NCBI GenBank assembly: GCA_017459445.1
Contig: JAFUDJ010000011.1
Location: forward strand, 47,562 to 111,561
DNA: 64,000 nt
Origin: Prevotella sp.
GTDB lineage: Bacteria; Bacteroidota; Bacteroidia; Bacteroidales; Bacteroidaceae
Reading direction: 5' to 3'
Position 1 is the stretch's first letter, and every line of letters begins with the position of its first letter. The notes below the pieces were generated by a model. The model was not told the DNA's origin. It worked only from the letters and a program-made list of their open reading frames with translations, and did no database searches. The translations under genes were made by a program, and so were the position numbers. Positions 31,431 through 39,257 of this stretch are shown one piece after another.

Positions 31431-32642
31431 ATGGATATGCTCGAATACACGTCCCCACAGTTCATACTGTTTTGCATGCTCTACGGCGGAGCAGCGGTGG
31501 TGTCCGCCATGCTGTGCCTTTACCTGCTGCTGTGCAGGGGCAACGCCATCGCGCCAGACATCACGCCGCCTGCGCGTCTGCGTCGGTGGGCAGCCGCATT
31601 TTTCGGCATAGCAGCCCTGGGCCATCTGTGGTGGTACATTTTCTTCATCCTTTCCGGTGACGTCAATTCCTGGGCACACGTGGCCTGCGTGGTGCTCGAC
31701 TGCATCTTGACGCTGACCACTGTCTTCGGCACGATGCTGTCCATGCTTCAGGACCGCCGCCGGCCGTTGTGGCCCTTCGTCACAGCCATGACGCCCATCG
31801 TGATTCTCGGAGGACTGCAGATAGCGAGGCCCGGCACCGACTTCCTGACCCCGGCCCTCGCCTATACGCTGGTCCTCTACGTGTTCTTTTCTATATATAT
31901 GACTGTGGCCGTCAGGCAATACGGGCGGTGGCTGCGCGACAACTACGCCGACCTGGAGCACAAGGAGGTGTGGGCCAGCCATACGCTGCTCATCTTGTTT
32001 CTGCTGCTGGTGGTCATCTACGGATTCACAACCGATGGCCCGTCGTTTTTCCTGCTCCGCATTGCCGACTTCGTGCTGTTCGGTCTGCTGCTGTGGCGCG
32101 TGGAGACGCTGCCGCAGTTGGAGGCGGCAGCGACGGACGAGGAGGACAGCCTGCCGGAGCCGGAGGCATCGCAAGACCCAGCTACTGACCTGCAGGGCGC
32201 AGGGAATGCTGCCGCAGGGACACAGAAACCAGAGGAAGAACCGTCTACTCCCCTCGCTCTTCGGCGAGGACTCGGGGCTGAGGCTCTTTCCAATATCGGC
32301 GATTTGCTGAAAGAGAACTGCGAGAAGACGGGGCTCTACCTGATGAACGACCTGACCCTCGCCCAGCTCTCGACTGCCGTCGGCGTCAACCGCTCGTATC
32401 TCAGCCAGTATTTCTCCTGCCAGGGCATGAACTACAACACCTACATCAACGGCCTCCGCATCAACCACTTCGTCAGTCTCTACCAGAAAGCCGCCAGCAG
32501 CCAGCAGTATTTCACCGCCCAGCAGTTGGCACAGCAATGCGGCTACCGCAGCTACAGCACCTTCAGCACCGCCTTCAAACAGCGCATGGGGCAGAGCGTT
32601 TCGGCATGGATGCGCGAAATGGGGGGGGTAGAAATCCACTGA
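31431..32642 (+). CDS. Membrane-embedded AraC-family transcription regulator
   Basis: A 403-residue protein. Residues 1-235 hold about seven membrane spans. A Glu/Ala/Pro-rich linker follows (residues ~236-285), and a C-terminal AraC double helix-turn-helix covers about 295-400: LTLAQLSTAVGVNRSYLSQY...GMNYNTYINGLRINHF and FTAQQLAQQCGYRSYSTFSTAF. It therefore combines a membrane sensor and DNA-binding domain in one chain. The ATG at 31431 follows TACCTTTG by only 8 bases, so the leader is very short. Its probable targets are its own divergent region and the efflux operon (inference from layout). Confidence 0.85.
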   Translation: MDMLEYTSPQFILFCMLYGGAAVVSAMLCLYLLLCRGNAIAPDITPPARLRRWAAAFFGIAALGHLWWYIFFILSGDVNSWAHVACVVLDCILTLTTVFGTMLSMLQDRRRPLWPFVTAMTPIVILGGLQIARPGTDFLTPALAYTLVLYVFFSIYMTVAVRQYGRWLRDNYADLEHKEVWASHTLLILFLLLVVIYGFTTDGPSFFLLRIADFVLFGLLLWRVETLPQLEAAATDEEDSLPEPEASQDPATDLQGAGNAAAGTQKPEEEPSTPLALRRGLGAEALSNIGDLLKENCEKTGLYLMNDLTLAQLSTAVGVNRSYLSQYFSCQGMNYNTYINGLRINHFVSLYQKAASSQQYFTAQQLAQQCGYRSYSTFSTAFKQRMGQSVSAWMREMGGVEIH

Positions 32643-32688
32643 ACTGAAAATCCGCTGAACCCTGATTCGTTTCTTTTGCGGGAATCAC

Positions 32689-32721
32689 AAAAAAAAGAAG
32701 TGGCTGATAATCAGTCACTTC
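32689..32721 (-). terminator. Intrinsic terminator of tRNA-Pro
   Basis: Arms GAAGTGGCTG (32697-32706) and CAGTCACTTC (32712-32721) with a 5-base loop, followed on the minus strand by TTTTTTTT. Confidence 0.85.
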
Positions 32722-32745
32722 CTTGCTAACAGACTTGTCTGTCTG

Positions 32746-32818
32746 TCGGGATGAGGCGACTCGAACGCCCGACCCCTACGTCCCGAACGTAGTGCGCTAC
32801 CAACTGCGCTACATCCCG
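32746..32818 (-). tRNA. tRNA-Pro (anticodon CGG)
   Basis: A complete cloverleaf on the minus strand: acceptor CGGGATG pairing with CATCCCG, D-arm GCGCAGTTGGTAGCGC, anticodon arm CTACG-TTCGGGA-CGTAG with anticodon CGG, T-arm GGGCG-TTCGAGT-CGCCT, discriminator A. It is 73 bases; the CCA end is not encoded. The minus-strand TATCTTTG at 32847-32840 is the likely -7 box, and a terminator follows. Confidence 0.95.
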
Positions 32819-32908
32819 AATGCTTTGAAAAAGCGGGTGCAAAGATAATAAATAAATATGAAATATGAATCATGAATTAAGAATTATTTTCAAATTTAGG
32901 GTGAAAAA

Positions 32909-32940
32909 TTTGCCATTACGGCGAAAAAAGGGTATCTTTG
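32909..32940 (+). promoter_or_regulatory. Promoter of pectinesterase gene
   Basis: TTTG at 32909-32912, 20-base spacer, TATCTTTG at 32933-32940. The ATG at 32962 follows after 21 bases. Confidence 0.8.
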
Positions 32941-32961
32941 CAAGCAAAATGGCTCATTGCA

Positions 32962-34014
32962 ATGAAACAATCGTTACTACTAACTATTAGTTTATTGACA
33001 GCACTATGCGGCTATGCCCAGCGTACCATCCGTGTTGCCGCCGGCGACGCGGCAGACTTGCTGCGCGCCGTGGAAGAGGCCAACAAGCTCAACGAATCGG
33101 CTACCGCCCAGCGCACTTTCATCCTGATTCCCAACGGCTTCTACGATTTGGGAAAGACGGTGCTGACACGCATCACCGGCAACAACATCGCCCTGATAGG
33201 GCAGAGCATGGAGGGAACCATTATCCAAAACGCCCCTGATGCAGCAAACGAGGGTATCAGCAAGACTGCCGTCTTCCAGAACCGTGGCACGGGCAATTAC
33301 TTCCAGGACCTGACGCTTCGCAACGCCCTTGACTACTATTCGTGCGGCGCTGCCGGCCGGGCAGTGACCTTGCATGACAAGGGAACGCGGACCATTTGCA
33401 ACCGGGTGCGCCTGCTGTCTTTCCAAGACACCTATTATTCTGACAACGAGGAATGCCAGCATTACTTCCAGGATGCGGAGATACACGGCACGGTCGACTT
33501 CATCTGCGGTGCCGGCGACGTATGGTTTGAGCGTTGCCGCATTGTGACCGAGAAGCGCAACCTTGACGGCCATGGCCGTAATGTCATTGCTGCGCCGCGC
33601 ACGTCGAAGACGCCCTGGGGCTACATCTTCCATCGCTGTACGGTAGCGAACGACACGTCCGACTTTGAATATGCCCGTGGCTGGCACACGACGCCGCACT
33701 GCATCTGGCTGCGGACGACCCTGCTGTCGCCCGAGAAACTGTCGAAGACCCGCTTCGACTACCGGGGCATGCGTACCGTTCAGAACGACTTCAAGGAATA
33801 TGGCACGCTTGATGCCGGTGGACATGACATTACGCCGGCGTCGAATGTCGTCACCTTCACGCTCAAGGAAGAGCAGAATCCCGTTGAAACCATCCTTTCT
33901 GACGCCGAGGCCCGGCGTTATTCTATCAAGAATGTCTTCACCGCATGGAATCCGGTGAAGACATTGAAGAAGGCGGAAAAGAAGGCCGCCAAGCTGAAGC
34001 GGCGCTATCTATAG
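32962..34014 (+). CDS. Pectinesterase (pectin methylesterase), exported
   Basis: The ATG at 32962 gives a signal peptide (MKQSLLLTISLLTALCGYAQ); the earlier start at 32938 would place extra residues before it and lie inside the promoter. The 350-residue protein has the right-handed beta-helix pattern of carbohydrate esterase family 8. Motifs are FQDTYYS (Q and D), GTVDFICGAGDVWFERC (catalytic Asp) and YARGWHTTPHCIW (in place of the usual LGRPW). It removes methyl esters from pectin in the periplasm or outside the cell. It is a lone gene, with no polysaccharide lyase next to it. Its stop overlaps the convergent tdh stop by 6 bases. Confidence 0.85.
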   Translation: MKQSLLLTISLLTALCGYAQRTIRVAAGDAADLLRAVEEANKLNESATAQRTFILIPNGFYDLGKTVLTRITGNNIALIGQSMEGTIIQNAPDAANEGISKTAVFQNRGTGNYFQDLTLRNALDYYSCGAAGRAVTLHDKGTRTICNRVRLLSFQDTYYSDNEECQHYFQDAEIHGTVDFICGAGDVWFERCRIVTEKRNLDGHGRNVIAAPRTSKTPWGYIFHRCTVANDTSDFEYARGWHTTPHCIWLRTTLLSPEKLSKTRFDYRGMRTVQNDFKEYGTLDAGGHDITPASNVVTFTLKEEQNPVETILSDAEARRYSIKNVFTAWNPVKTLKKAEKKAAKLKRRYL

Positions 34015-34962
34015 CAGTCTTTTGGTCAGTTTCTCCAGCATGTCGCTGGTCATGTCAATGAGGTTATACTGGTGCTGCCATCCCCATTCCTCGCGGGCAC
34101 ACGAGTCGTCCATGAGGTCGGGCCATGACTCTGCTATCGACTGTTTCAGCGGGTCGATGTCATAGACCATTTCAAATTCCGGCTTTATCTGCTTGATGGC
34201 GTGGTAAATCATGTCCGGGTCGAAGCTCATGGCCGCAATGTTGAAGCCGTTGCGGTGCTTGAGCCGCGCCGGGTCGGCCTCCATCAGCGTGTGGGCGGCC
34301 CTGAGGGCGTCGGGCATGTACATCATGTCCATGCGCGTTCCCGCCTTGATGGGGCAGGTGAAGCGCTCGCCCCGCACGGCATAGTAGTAGATGTCGACGG
34401 CATAGTCGGTGGTGCCGCCGCCCGGCGGCGTGACGTTTGAGATGATGCCGGGGAATCGCACCGACCGCGTGTCGACGCCGTATTTATGGAAATACCAGTC
34501 GCTGATGAGCTCCGTCGTGACCTTCGACACCCCATAGATGGTGCGTGGCCGCTGTATCGTGTCCTGAGGCGTCAGCTCGTGGGGCGTCTCCAGTCCGAAC
34601 GAACCGATGCTGCTGGGCGTGAAGACGGCGCAATGGTGCTCGCGTGCCACTTCCAGAATGTTCCACAGTCCGTCGATGCCTATCTGCCAGGCCAGCCTGG
34701 GCTTCGACTCGGCGACCACCGACAGGAGGGCCGCCAGGTTGTAGATGGTGTCTATGTCGTATTGCTTCACGGCGTTGGCAATGCCTTGGGCGTCGGTGAC
34801 GTCGGCGATGACCGACGGTCCGCTTTCCAGCAGTTCCCCCTTCGGTTCTGCCCCCCGGATGTAGCCTGCCACGACGTGTTCGTTGCCATAGAGACGTCTC
34901 AGGTACATGGTCAACTCAGAGCCAATCTGCCCCGTTGAGCCGATAATCAGGATATTCTTCAT
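34009..34962 (-). CDS. NAD-dependent L-threonine dehydrogenase, short-chain type
   Basis: The ATG at 34962 gives MKNILIIGSTGQIGSELT with a Rossmann GxxGxxG; the longer frame to 35049 covers the promoter region. The 317-residue extended SDR protein has catalytic TPSSIGSFG (Ser) and YGVSK (Tyr, Lys). It also has NLAALLSVVAESKP, MDMMYMPDALRA and a C-terminal ESWPDLMDDSCAREEWGW, a signature of the SDR-type threonine dehydrogenase. It oxidises L-threonine to 2-amino-3-oxobutyrate. A promoter-like TATCTTTG lies on the minus strand at 35005-34998. The 2-amino-3-ketobutyrate ligase is not in this window. Confidence 0.85.
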   Translation of the reverse strand: MKNILIIGSTGQIGSELTMYLRRLYGNEHVVAGYIRGAEPKGELLESGPSVIADVTDAQGIANAVKQYDIDTIYNLAALLSVVAESKPRLAWQIGIDGLWNILEVAREHHCAVFTPSSIGSFGLETPHELTPQDTIQRPRTIYGVSKVTTELISDWYFHKYGVDTRSVRFPGIISNVTPPGGGTTDYAVDIYYYAVRGERFTCPIKAGTRMDMMYMPDALRAAHTLMEADPARLKHRNGFNIAAMSFDPDMIYHAIKQIKPEFEMVYDIDPLKQSIAESWPDLMDDSCAREEWGWQHQYNLIDMTSDMLEKLTKRLL

Positions 34963-35066
34963 GAAAATAGAATTTATAGTGTTACGGTTTTCAACTGCAA
35001 AGATACGAAATAAATCAGAATCGGCCATTGATATTGCATAAAATTTCACCGATTATGCTGGAAAAA

Positions 35067-35098
35067 CTTGCAGGGTTCGCCTGAAAGCGCTACCTTTG
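35067..35098 (+). promoter_or_regulatory. Promoter of LOG gene
   Basis: CTTG (35067-35070), 20-base spacer, TACCTTTG (35091-35098). The ATG is at 35105, so the mRNA must be nearly leaderless. Confidence 0.7.
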
Positions 35099-35104
35099 CA
35101 GGTG

Positions 35105-35635
35105 ATGAAGATAGGAATTTTTTGTTCGGCAAACAGCCAGATAGCGTCAGTGTTCTTCCAGAAGACGGCGGAGCTGGGCCGTTGGGCGGCCCAAGACGGG
35201 CATGCCATCGTGTTCGGCGGTGTCAATCAGGGCTTGATGGAGTGTGTGGCCAAGGCCGCAAAGGAGGCCGGTGGGCGCACCGTCGGCGTCGTTCCCGACA
35301 TTGTAGAGGAAACGGGGCGTACTTCAACGTACAACGACGTGGTGCTGACATGCCGGAACCTGAACGAGCGCAAACAGCTGATGCTCGATGAAAGCGACGT
35401 TTTTATCGCCCTTCCCGGCGGCATCGGCACCCTGGACGAGGTGTTTACCATGGCGGCATCGTACACCATCGGCTACCACCGCAAGCGCGTTATCCTATAT
35501 AATATCGAAGGTTTCTGGGACAGCCTCATCGCGCTGCTCGACGACATGCAGCGGCGCGGCATGGTGCGCGGCCAGTGGCAGCAGTACATCTGCGTGGCCG
35601 ACAGTCTGGACGACATCAAGGCGTTGCTCAAATAA
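35105..35635 (+). CDS. LOG family protein (nucleoside 5'-monophosphate phosphoribohydrolase)
   Basis: A 176-residue Rossmann-fold protein beginning MKIGIFCSAN. It carries both LOG signatures: GGVNQGLM near residue 39 and PGGIGTLDEVF near 103. These proteins were once annotated as lysine decarboxylases but cleave ribose-5-phosphate from modified AMP. Length is standard. It is transcribed alone, divergently from tdh. The start at 35105 is set by the promoter, which excludes the earlier TTG at 35096. Confidence 0.85.
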   Translation: MKIGIFCSANSQIASVFFQKTAELGRWAAQDGHAIVFGGVNQGLMECVAKAAKEAGGRTVGVVPDIVEETGRTSTYNDVVLTCRNLNERKQLMLDESDVFIALPGGIGTLDEVFTMAASYTIGYHRKRVILYNIEGFWDSLIALLDDMQRRGMVRGQWQQYICVADSLDDIKALLK

Positions 35636-35662
35636 GCCGCCAGAAACCACCGGCAGATGGCC

Positions 35663-36073
35663 TCACCGCAGGGCCAGGGCTGCATTCTCGGCCGCTTCCA
35701 TCTGCTCACGCTCGCCGGGCCCTTTGTCGTTCAGCCCGCAGAGATGCAGGATGCCGTGGATGATGACCCGGTGCAGCTCCTCGTCATACTCCTTGTTAAA
35801 CAGCTCGGCATTGGAGCGCACGGTGTCCAGGGAAATGACCAAGTCACCGTTCAGCACGTCGCCCTCGCAGTAGTCGAAGGTGATGATGTCGGTGTAGTAG
35901 TCGTGGCCCAGATACTCGCGGTTGACGTCGAGGATATGGTCGTCGTCGCAGAACAAGTAGCCCACTTCGCCCACTTTCTTGCCGTAGGTAGCGGCCACGC
36001 GCCGTATCCATGCGGTGGTCTCGCGCCGCTTGATGGACGGAAATTTGACGTTTTCAACGGAATAGGTTATCAT
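35663..36073 (-). CDS. ybeY: Endoribonuclease YbeY
   Basis: A 136-residue protein with the YbeY metal site HGILHLCGLND near residue 106. The third ligand position is Asp rather than His, which from memory is usual in Bacteroidetes. The upstream segment ITFDYCEGDVLNGDLVISLD is also typical. The enzyme acts in 16S rRNA 3' processing and ribosome quality control. It is the last of three minus-strand housekeeping genes (ruvB, coaD, ybeY), 23 bases after coaD. Confidence 0.9.
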   Translation of the reverse strand: MITYSVENVKFPSIKRRETTAWIRRVAATYGKKVGEVGYLFCDDDHILDVNREYLGHDYYTDIITFDYCEGDVLNGDLVISLDTVRSNAELFNKEYDEELHRVIIHGILHLCGLNDKGPGEREQMEAAENAALALR

Positions 36074-36096
36074 GTTTTCTTCATTCTTTTAGCTCG

Positions 36097-36546
36097 TCAT
36101 GCTTGGTCTTTAGGCAGGAATGCGCTGACATCGACGCCGAAATGCTGCAGTTCGCGCACCATAGTCGATGAAACCGCCGAAAACTGCGGCTCGGCAAAGA
36201 GCAGCACCGTCTCTACGCCGCTCAGCTGCCGGTTCACGTCCGCCTGTTCGCGCTCGTACTCAAAGTCCTTGACGCTCCTGACACCTTTCACGATGAAATG
36301 GGCGTTTTCTGCCTTTGCAAAGTCGACGGCCAGCCCATAGTAGGGCTTCACCTCGATGCGCGGCTCGTCGCGGTAGAGGCGGGCGATGGCCTCGATGCGC
36401 TGGTCGGCCGACGGCATGTCGGGCTTGTGTACCTGGTCGCCGACGACTCCGATGACCAGCCGGTCGAACAGCGGCAGGGCGCGCCTCACGATGCTGTCGT
36501 GGCCGATGGTAAACGGGTTAAAGCTCCCAACGAATATTCCTGTCTT
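36097..36546 (-). CDS. coaD: Phosphopantetheine adenylyltransferase
   Basis: The ATG at 36546 gives MKTGIFVGSFNPFTIGHDSI. The longer frame (MKSEESATAMK) comes from a GAAGAGTGAA-type repeat. The 149-residue nucleotidyltransferase contains TIGH, the KGVRSVKDFEYERE segment and SAVSSTMVREL. It joins ATP and 4'-phosphopantetheine to form dephospho-CoA in the cytoplasm. It is cotranscribed with ruvB upstream (40 bases) and ybeY downstream. Confidence 0.9.
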   Translation of the reverse strand, partial: KTGIFVGSFNPFTIGHDSIVRRALPLFDRLVIGVVGDQVHKPDMPSADQRIEAIARLYRDEPRIEVKPYYGLAVDFAKAENAHFIVKGVRSVKDFEYEREQADVNRQLSGVETVLLFAEPQFSAVSSTMVRELQHFGVDVSAFLPKDQA

Positions 36547-36597
36547 CATAGCGGTAGCAGATTCTTCACTCTTCACTTTTCACTCTTCACTCAAAAA
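36547..36597. repeat. CACTCTTCACTTTT repeat upstream of coaD
   Basis: AGCGGTAGCAGATTCTTCAC followed by further CTTCACTTTTC words, matching the arrangement at 25350-25432. The ruvB stop codon lies inside it. Confidence 0.7.
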
Positions 36598-37621
36598 GGT
36601 TCGGCTCCATGATGTTGCCCGAATACGGATTGCGCCCGAAGTGCCTGTAGGCCAGTTCGGTCACCATGCGGCCACGGGGCGTGCGCTTGATGAAACCCTC
36701 CATGATGAGGAACGGCTCATAGACCTCCTCGATGGTTCCGCTGTCCTCTCCGATGGCTGTGGCAATGGTGGTGATGCCCACCGGACCGCCCCGGAACTTG
36801 TCGATGATGGTCAGCAGGATGCGGTTGTCAATCTCGTCCAGTCCGTATTGGTCGATGTTCAGCGCCGTCAGTGCGATGCGCGTGATGTCGGAGTCGATGC
36901 GTCCCGAGCCTTTCACCTGGGCAAAGTCGCGCACCCGTCGCAGCAGGGCGTTGGCGATACGTGGCGTGCCCCGGCTGCGGCGTGCTATTTCTGCAGCCGC
37001 CTCTATAGTAATAGGTACGCGCAGGAGCGAGGCCGAGCGCTCTACTATCTTCTGCAGCGTCTCCGGCTCATAGTACTGCAGGTGCATATTGATGCCGAAG
37101 CGGGCGCGGAGCGGGGCGGTCAGCAGTCCGCTGCGCGTCGTGGCGCCAACGAGTGTGAACGGGTTGAGGTCTATCTGGATGCTCCGTGCCGACGGTCCCT
37201 TGTCAATCATGATGTCGATACGGTAGTCTTCCATGGCCGAATAGAGGTATTCTTCGACCACGGGCGAGAGGCGGTGGATTTCGTCAATGAACAGGACGTC
37301 GTTCTTCTCCAGCGACGTCAGGATGCCGGCCAAGTCGCCCGGCTTGTCGAGAACGGGTCCGCTCGTAATCTTGAAGCCCACGCCCAGCTCGTTGGCTATG
37401 ATGTTCGACAGGGTCGTCTTGCCCAGACCGGGAGGGCCGTGCAGCAGCACATGGTCGAGCGGTTCGCCACGGTATTTGGCCGCCTCGACGAACATCTCCA
37501 GGTTCTCCACCACCTGCTGCTGCCCGCTGAAGTCGTGGAAAGCCAGCGGCCGCAGGGCGTTTTCAAACTCCTTCTCACTCGACGACAGCCGTTCCTGTCG
37601 GATGTCAAAATCTTCGTTCAT
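36587..37621 (-). CDS. ruvB: Holliday junction branch-migration ATPase RuvB
   Basis: The ATG at 37621 gives [20 protein letters not shown]; the frame to 37690 would start upstream of the promoter. The 344-residue AAA+ protein has Walker [10 protein letters not shown], Walker [21 protein letters not shown], arginine-finger region [16 protein letters not shown] and a C-terminal winged helix ending [17 protein letters not shown]. It drives branch migration with RuvA. The promoter on the minus strand is TTTG-N19-TACCTTTG at 37657-37627, so the leader is only a few bases. Confidence 0.95.
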   Translation of the reverse strand: MNEDFDIRQERLSSSEKEFENALRPLAFHDFSGQQQVVENLEMFVEAAKYRGEPLDHVLLHGPPGLGKTTLSNIIANELGVGFKITSGPVLDKPGDLAGILTSLEKNDVLFIDEIHRLSPVVEEYLYSAMEDYRIDIMIDKGPSARSIQIDLNPFTLVGATTRSGLLTAPLRARFGINMHLQYYEPETLQKIVERSASLLRVPITIEAAAEIARRSRGTPRIANALLRRVRDFAQVKGSGRIDSDITRIALTALNIDQYGLDEIDNRILLTIIDKFRGGPVGITTIATAIGEDSGTIEEVYEPFLIMEGFIKRTPRGRMVTELAYRHFGRNPYSGNIMEPNLFE

Positions 37622-37626
37622 GTCTG

Positions 37627-37657
37627 CAAAGGTACAAATTAGTGGACATAAAACAAA
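37627..37657 (-). promoter_or_regulatory. Promoter of ruvB
   Basis: Minus strand TTTG (37657-37654), 19-base spacer, TACCTTTG (37634-37627), directly before the ATG at 37621. Confidence 0.75.
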
Positions 37658-37695
37658 GGAATTGCGCCAATTTTTCACTCGCTTTATCAAGAAGT

Positions 37696-37855
37696 GCGCG
37701 CACTTTTATGTCAAACGGCGCGCACTTTTATGCCAAATGGAGCAGACTTTTATGTCAAATAGTGCGGACTTTTGACATAAAACTTGGAGCTAAATGCCAT
37801 AAAAGTCTGCTCAAAGTGCCATAAATGCGTGCACAGTTTGACATAAAATTGTGGA
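37696..37855. repeat. 22-bp tandem repeats turning into inverted copies
   Basis: Four head-to-tail 22-base units at 37696, 37718, 37740 and 37762 (core GCACTTTTATGTCAAA). The fourth is partly inverted, and further inverted copies run to 37855. GAGCAGACTTTTATG (37740) and CATAAAAGTCTGCTC (37799) pair perfectly. The region lies between ruvB and the small RNA; no gene is seen. Confidence 0.85.
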
Positions 37856-37864
37856 CGAAGTGAC

Positions 37865-37928
37865 AAAAAAAGGGACTCCGCTGAGTCCCAAACCTTTGTT
37901 AACCTTAAATCTAATACTATGAAAAACA
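37865..37928 (-). ncRNA. Probable small RNA with own promoter and terminator
   Basis: On the minus strand a -7 box TATATTTG (37941-37934) is followed by about 40 bases containing AGATTTAAGGTTAACAAAGG, then the hairpin GGGACTC-AGCG-GAGTCCC (37889-37872) and TTTTTTT. There is no frame of useful length. The arrangement resembles a common Bacteroidales small transcript that I recall but cannot name with certainty. The expected length is about 60 bases. Confidence 0.6.
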
Positions 37929-38065
37929 CATTGCAAATATACAGGATTTATCTTAAAGGCGGATGCAAAACGTACAGAAAACAGTGTCAGACATACACTT
38001 TCTTGACCTAAATCAACCGGAAAAGCGGCAAAAAAAGCCGCGAAAGTAAAGTTTCTTGCCAAAAA

Positions 38066-38097
38066 TTTGGCCAATAGAAAATTAATTCCTACCTTTG
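38066..38097 (+). promoter_or_regulatory. Promoter of greA
   Basis: TTTG (38066-38069), 20-base spacer, TACCTTTG (38090-38097), an exact fit to the Bacteroidetes consensus. The start codon is 120 bases away. Confidence 0.85.
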
Positions 38098-38128
38098 CAG
38101 ACGGATAAAACATAGCTGAAAGCAGGGA

Positions 38129-38166
38129 TTCCGACAGCGCGAAGAGTCGGGATTCTTTTATTTTTC
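38129..38166 (+). promoter_or_regulatory. Leader hairpin of greA, attenuator-like
   Basis: TTCCGAC and GTCGGGA pair around a 10-base loop (AGCGCGAAGA), followed by TTCTTTTATTTTT. It looks like an intrinsic terminator placed inside the greA leader, so read-through may be regulated. Confidence 0.6.
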
Positions 38167-38217
38167 GCTAAGCGATAAACAACTGAAATCAGTCAATTAG
38201 TAAATAGCAAAAGAACT

Positions 38218-38685
38218 ATGGCATACATGTCACAAGAAGGCTATGACAAGCTTATAGCCGAACTGCACCGCCTGGAAGCGGTGGAACGCCCCAAGGCCTC
38301 GGCAGCCATTGCCGAAGCCAGGGAGAAGGGCGACCTCAGTGAGAACAGCGAATACGACGCCGCCAAGGAGGCCCAGGCCCATCTGGAGGATAAAATCAAC
38401 CGGCTGAAGAGCACCATCGCCGACGCCAAGGTGGTCGACACGTCGCGCCTCAGCACCGACTCCGTGCAGATTCTGACCAAGGTGGAGATGACCAACCTGA
38501 CCACCAAGGCCAAGATGACGTACACCATCGTCAGCGAGAACGAGGCCGACCTGCGCGCCGGGAAAATCAGCATCAAGACGCCCATCGCCCAGGGACTGTT
38601 GGGCAAGAAGGTGGGCGACGAGGCGGAAATCCAGATTCCCCGTGGCACCATTAAGCTGCGCATAGAGAACATCTCGATAGCATAA
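38218..38685 (+). CDS. greA: Transcription elongation factor GreA
   Basis: A 155-residue protein with an N-terminal coiled coil (KLIAELHRLEAVERPKASAA) carrying the catalytic tip motif GDLSENSEYDAAKE near residues 38-51. The C-terminal FKBP-like domain ends with KISIKTPIAQGLLGKKVGDE. It rescues backtracked RNA polymerase by promoting transcript cleavage. A second GreA-type gene is at 57327-57800. The leader is 120 bases long with a terminator-like hairpin. Confidence 0.95.
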   Translation: MAYMSQEGYDKLIAELHRLEAVERPKASAAIAEAREKGDLSENSEYDAAKEAQAHLEDKINRLKSTIADAKVVDTSRLSTDSVQILTKVEMTNLTTKAKMTYTIVSENEADLRAGKISIKTPIAQGLLGKKVGDEAEIQIPRGTIKLRIENISIA

Positions 38686-38690
38686 GCATC

Positions 38691-38840
38691 GAAGCCTCGA
38701 AACTTCGAAATTTCGAAACGTCGGAACATCGGAACATCGAGACATCGAAATACCGAAATTTCGAAATTTCGAGACATCGAAACGTCGAGACATCGAAAAA
38801 TCGAAGCATCGAAATATCGAAACGTCGAAAAATCGAAAAA
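38691..38840. repeat. Period-8 tandem array, consensus TCGAAAYN (about 19 units)
   Basis: Nineteen consecutive 8-base units, TCGAA/TCGAG/TCGGA followed by three variable bases, fill almost the whole gap between greA and the HIT gene with no change of phase. It is the same family as 3631-3733 and 28565-28628, read on the other strand. Confidence 0.9.
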
Positions 38841-38850
38841 AACAAAAACC

Positions 38851-39240
38851 ATGGATATATTCAGTAAAATTGCCGCAGGCGAAATACCCAGCTACAAGGT
38901 TGCCGAGAACGATGAGTTCTACGCATTCCTCGACATCAACCCATTAGTAAAAGGGCACACGTTGGTGATTCCCCGACGCGAGGTCGACTACTTCTTCGAC
39001 ATGGAAGACGACGAGTTGGCCCGCTATCAGCAGTTTGCCAAGCGCGTAGCCGCCGCCATCAAGCAAGCCTTCCCCTGCCGGAAGGTAGCCCAGGTGGTGC
39101 TCGGTCTGGAGGTGGCCCACGCCCACATCCACCTCATTCCCATGCAGACGGAGGCCGATGCCGACTTCCGCCGCGAGAAGCTGAAGCTCTCGGAAGAGGA
39201 GTTCAAGGAGATTGCCGCAAAAATCCAGGCTGCGCTCTAA
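38851..39240 (+). CDS. HIT family nucleotide hydrolase/transferase
   Basis: A 129-residue protein with the histidine triad HAHIHLIP near residue 90 and the N-terminal IFSKIAAGEIPSYKVAENDE typical of HinT-like proteins. A probable purine-nucleotide phosphoramidase in the cytoplasm. It follows greA on the same strand across the octamer array, so possibly cotranscribed. Length is as expected. Confidence 0.85.
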   Translation: MDIFSKIAAGEIPSYKVAENDEFYAFLDINPLVKGHTLVIPRREVDYFFDMEDDELARYQQFAKRVAAAIKQAFPCRKVAQVVLGLEVAHAHIHLIPMQTEADADFRREKLKLSEEEFKEIAAKIQAAL

Positions 39241-39257
39241 AGGGCTTCCTGCTTGGC

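Noticed and set aside
31287-32639. 450-codon minus-strand frame opposite the AraC regulator
   Set aside because: The plus strand encodes a clear membrane AraC protein; the antisense product is Gln/His/Arg-rich without domains.
37696-37855. CRISPR-like repeats
   Set aside because: 22-base units directly abut and then invert; no spacers.
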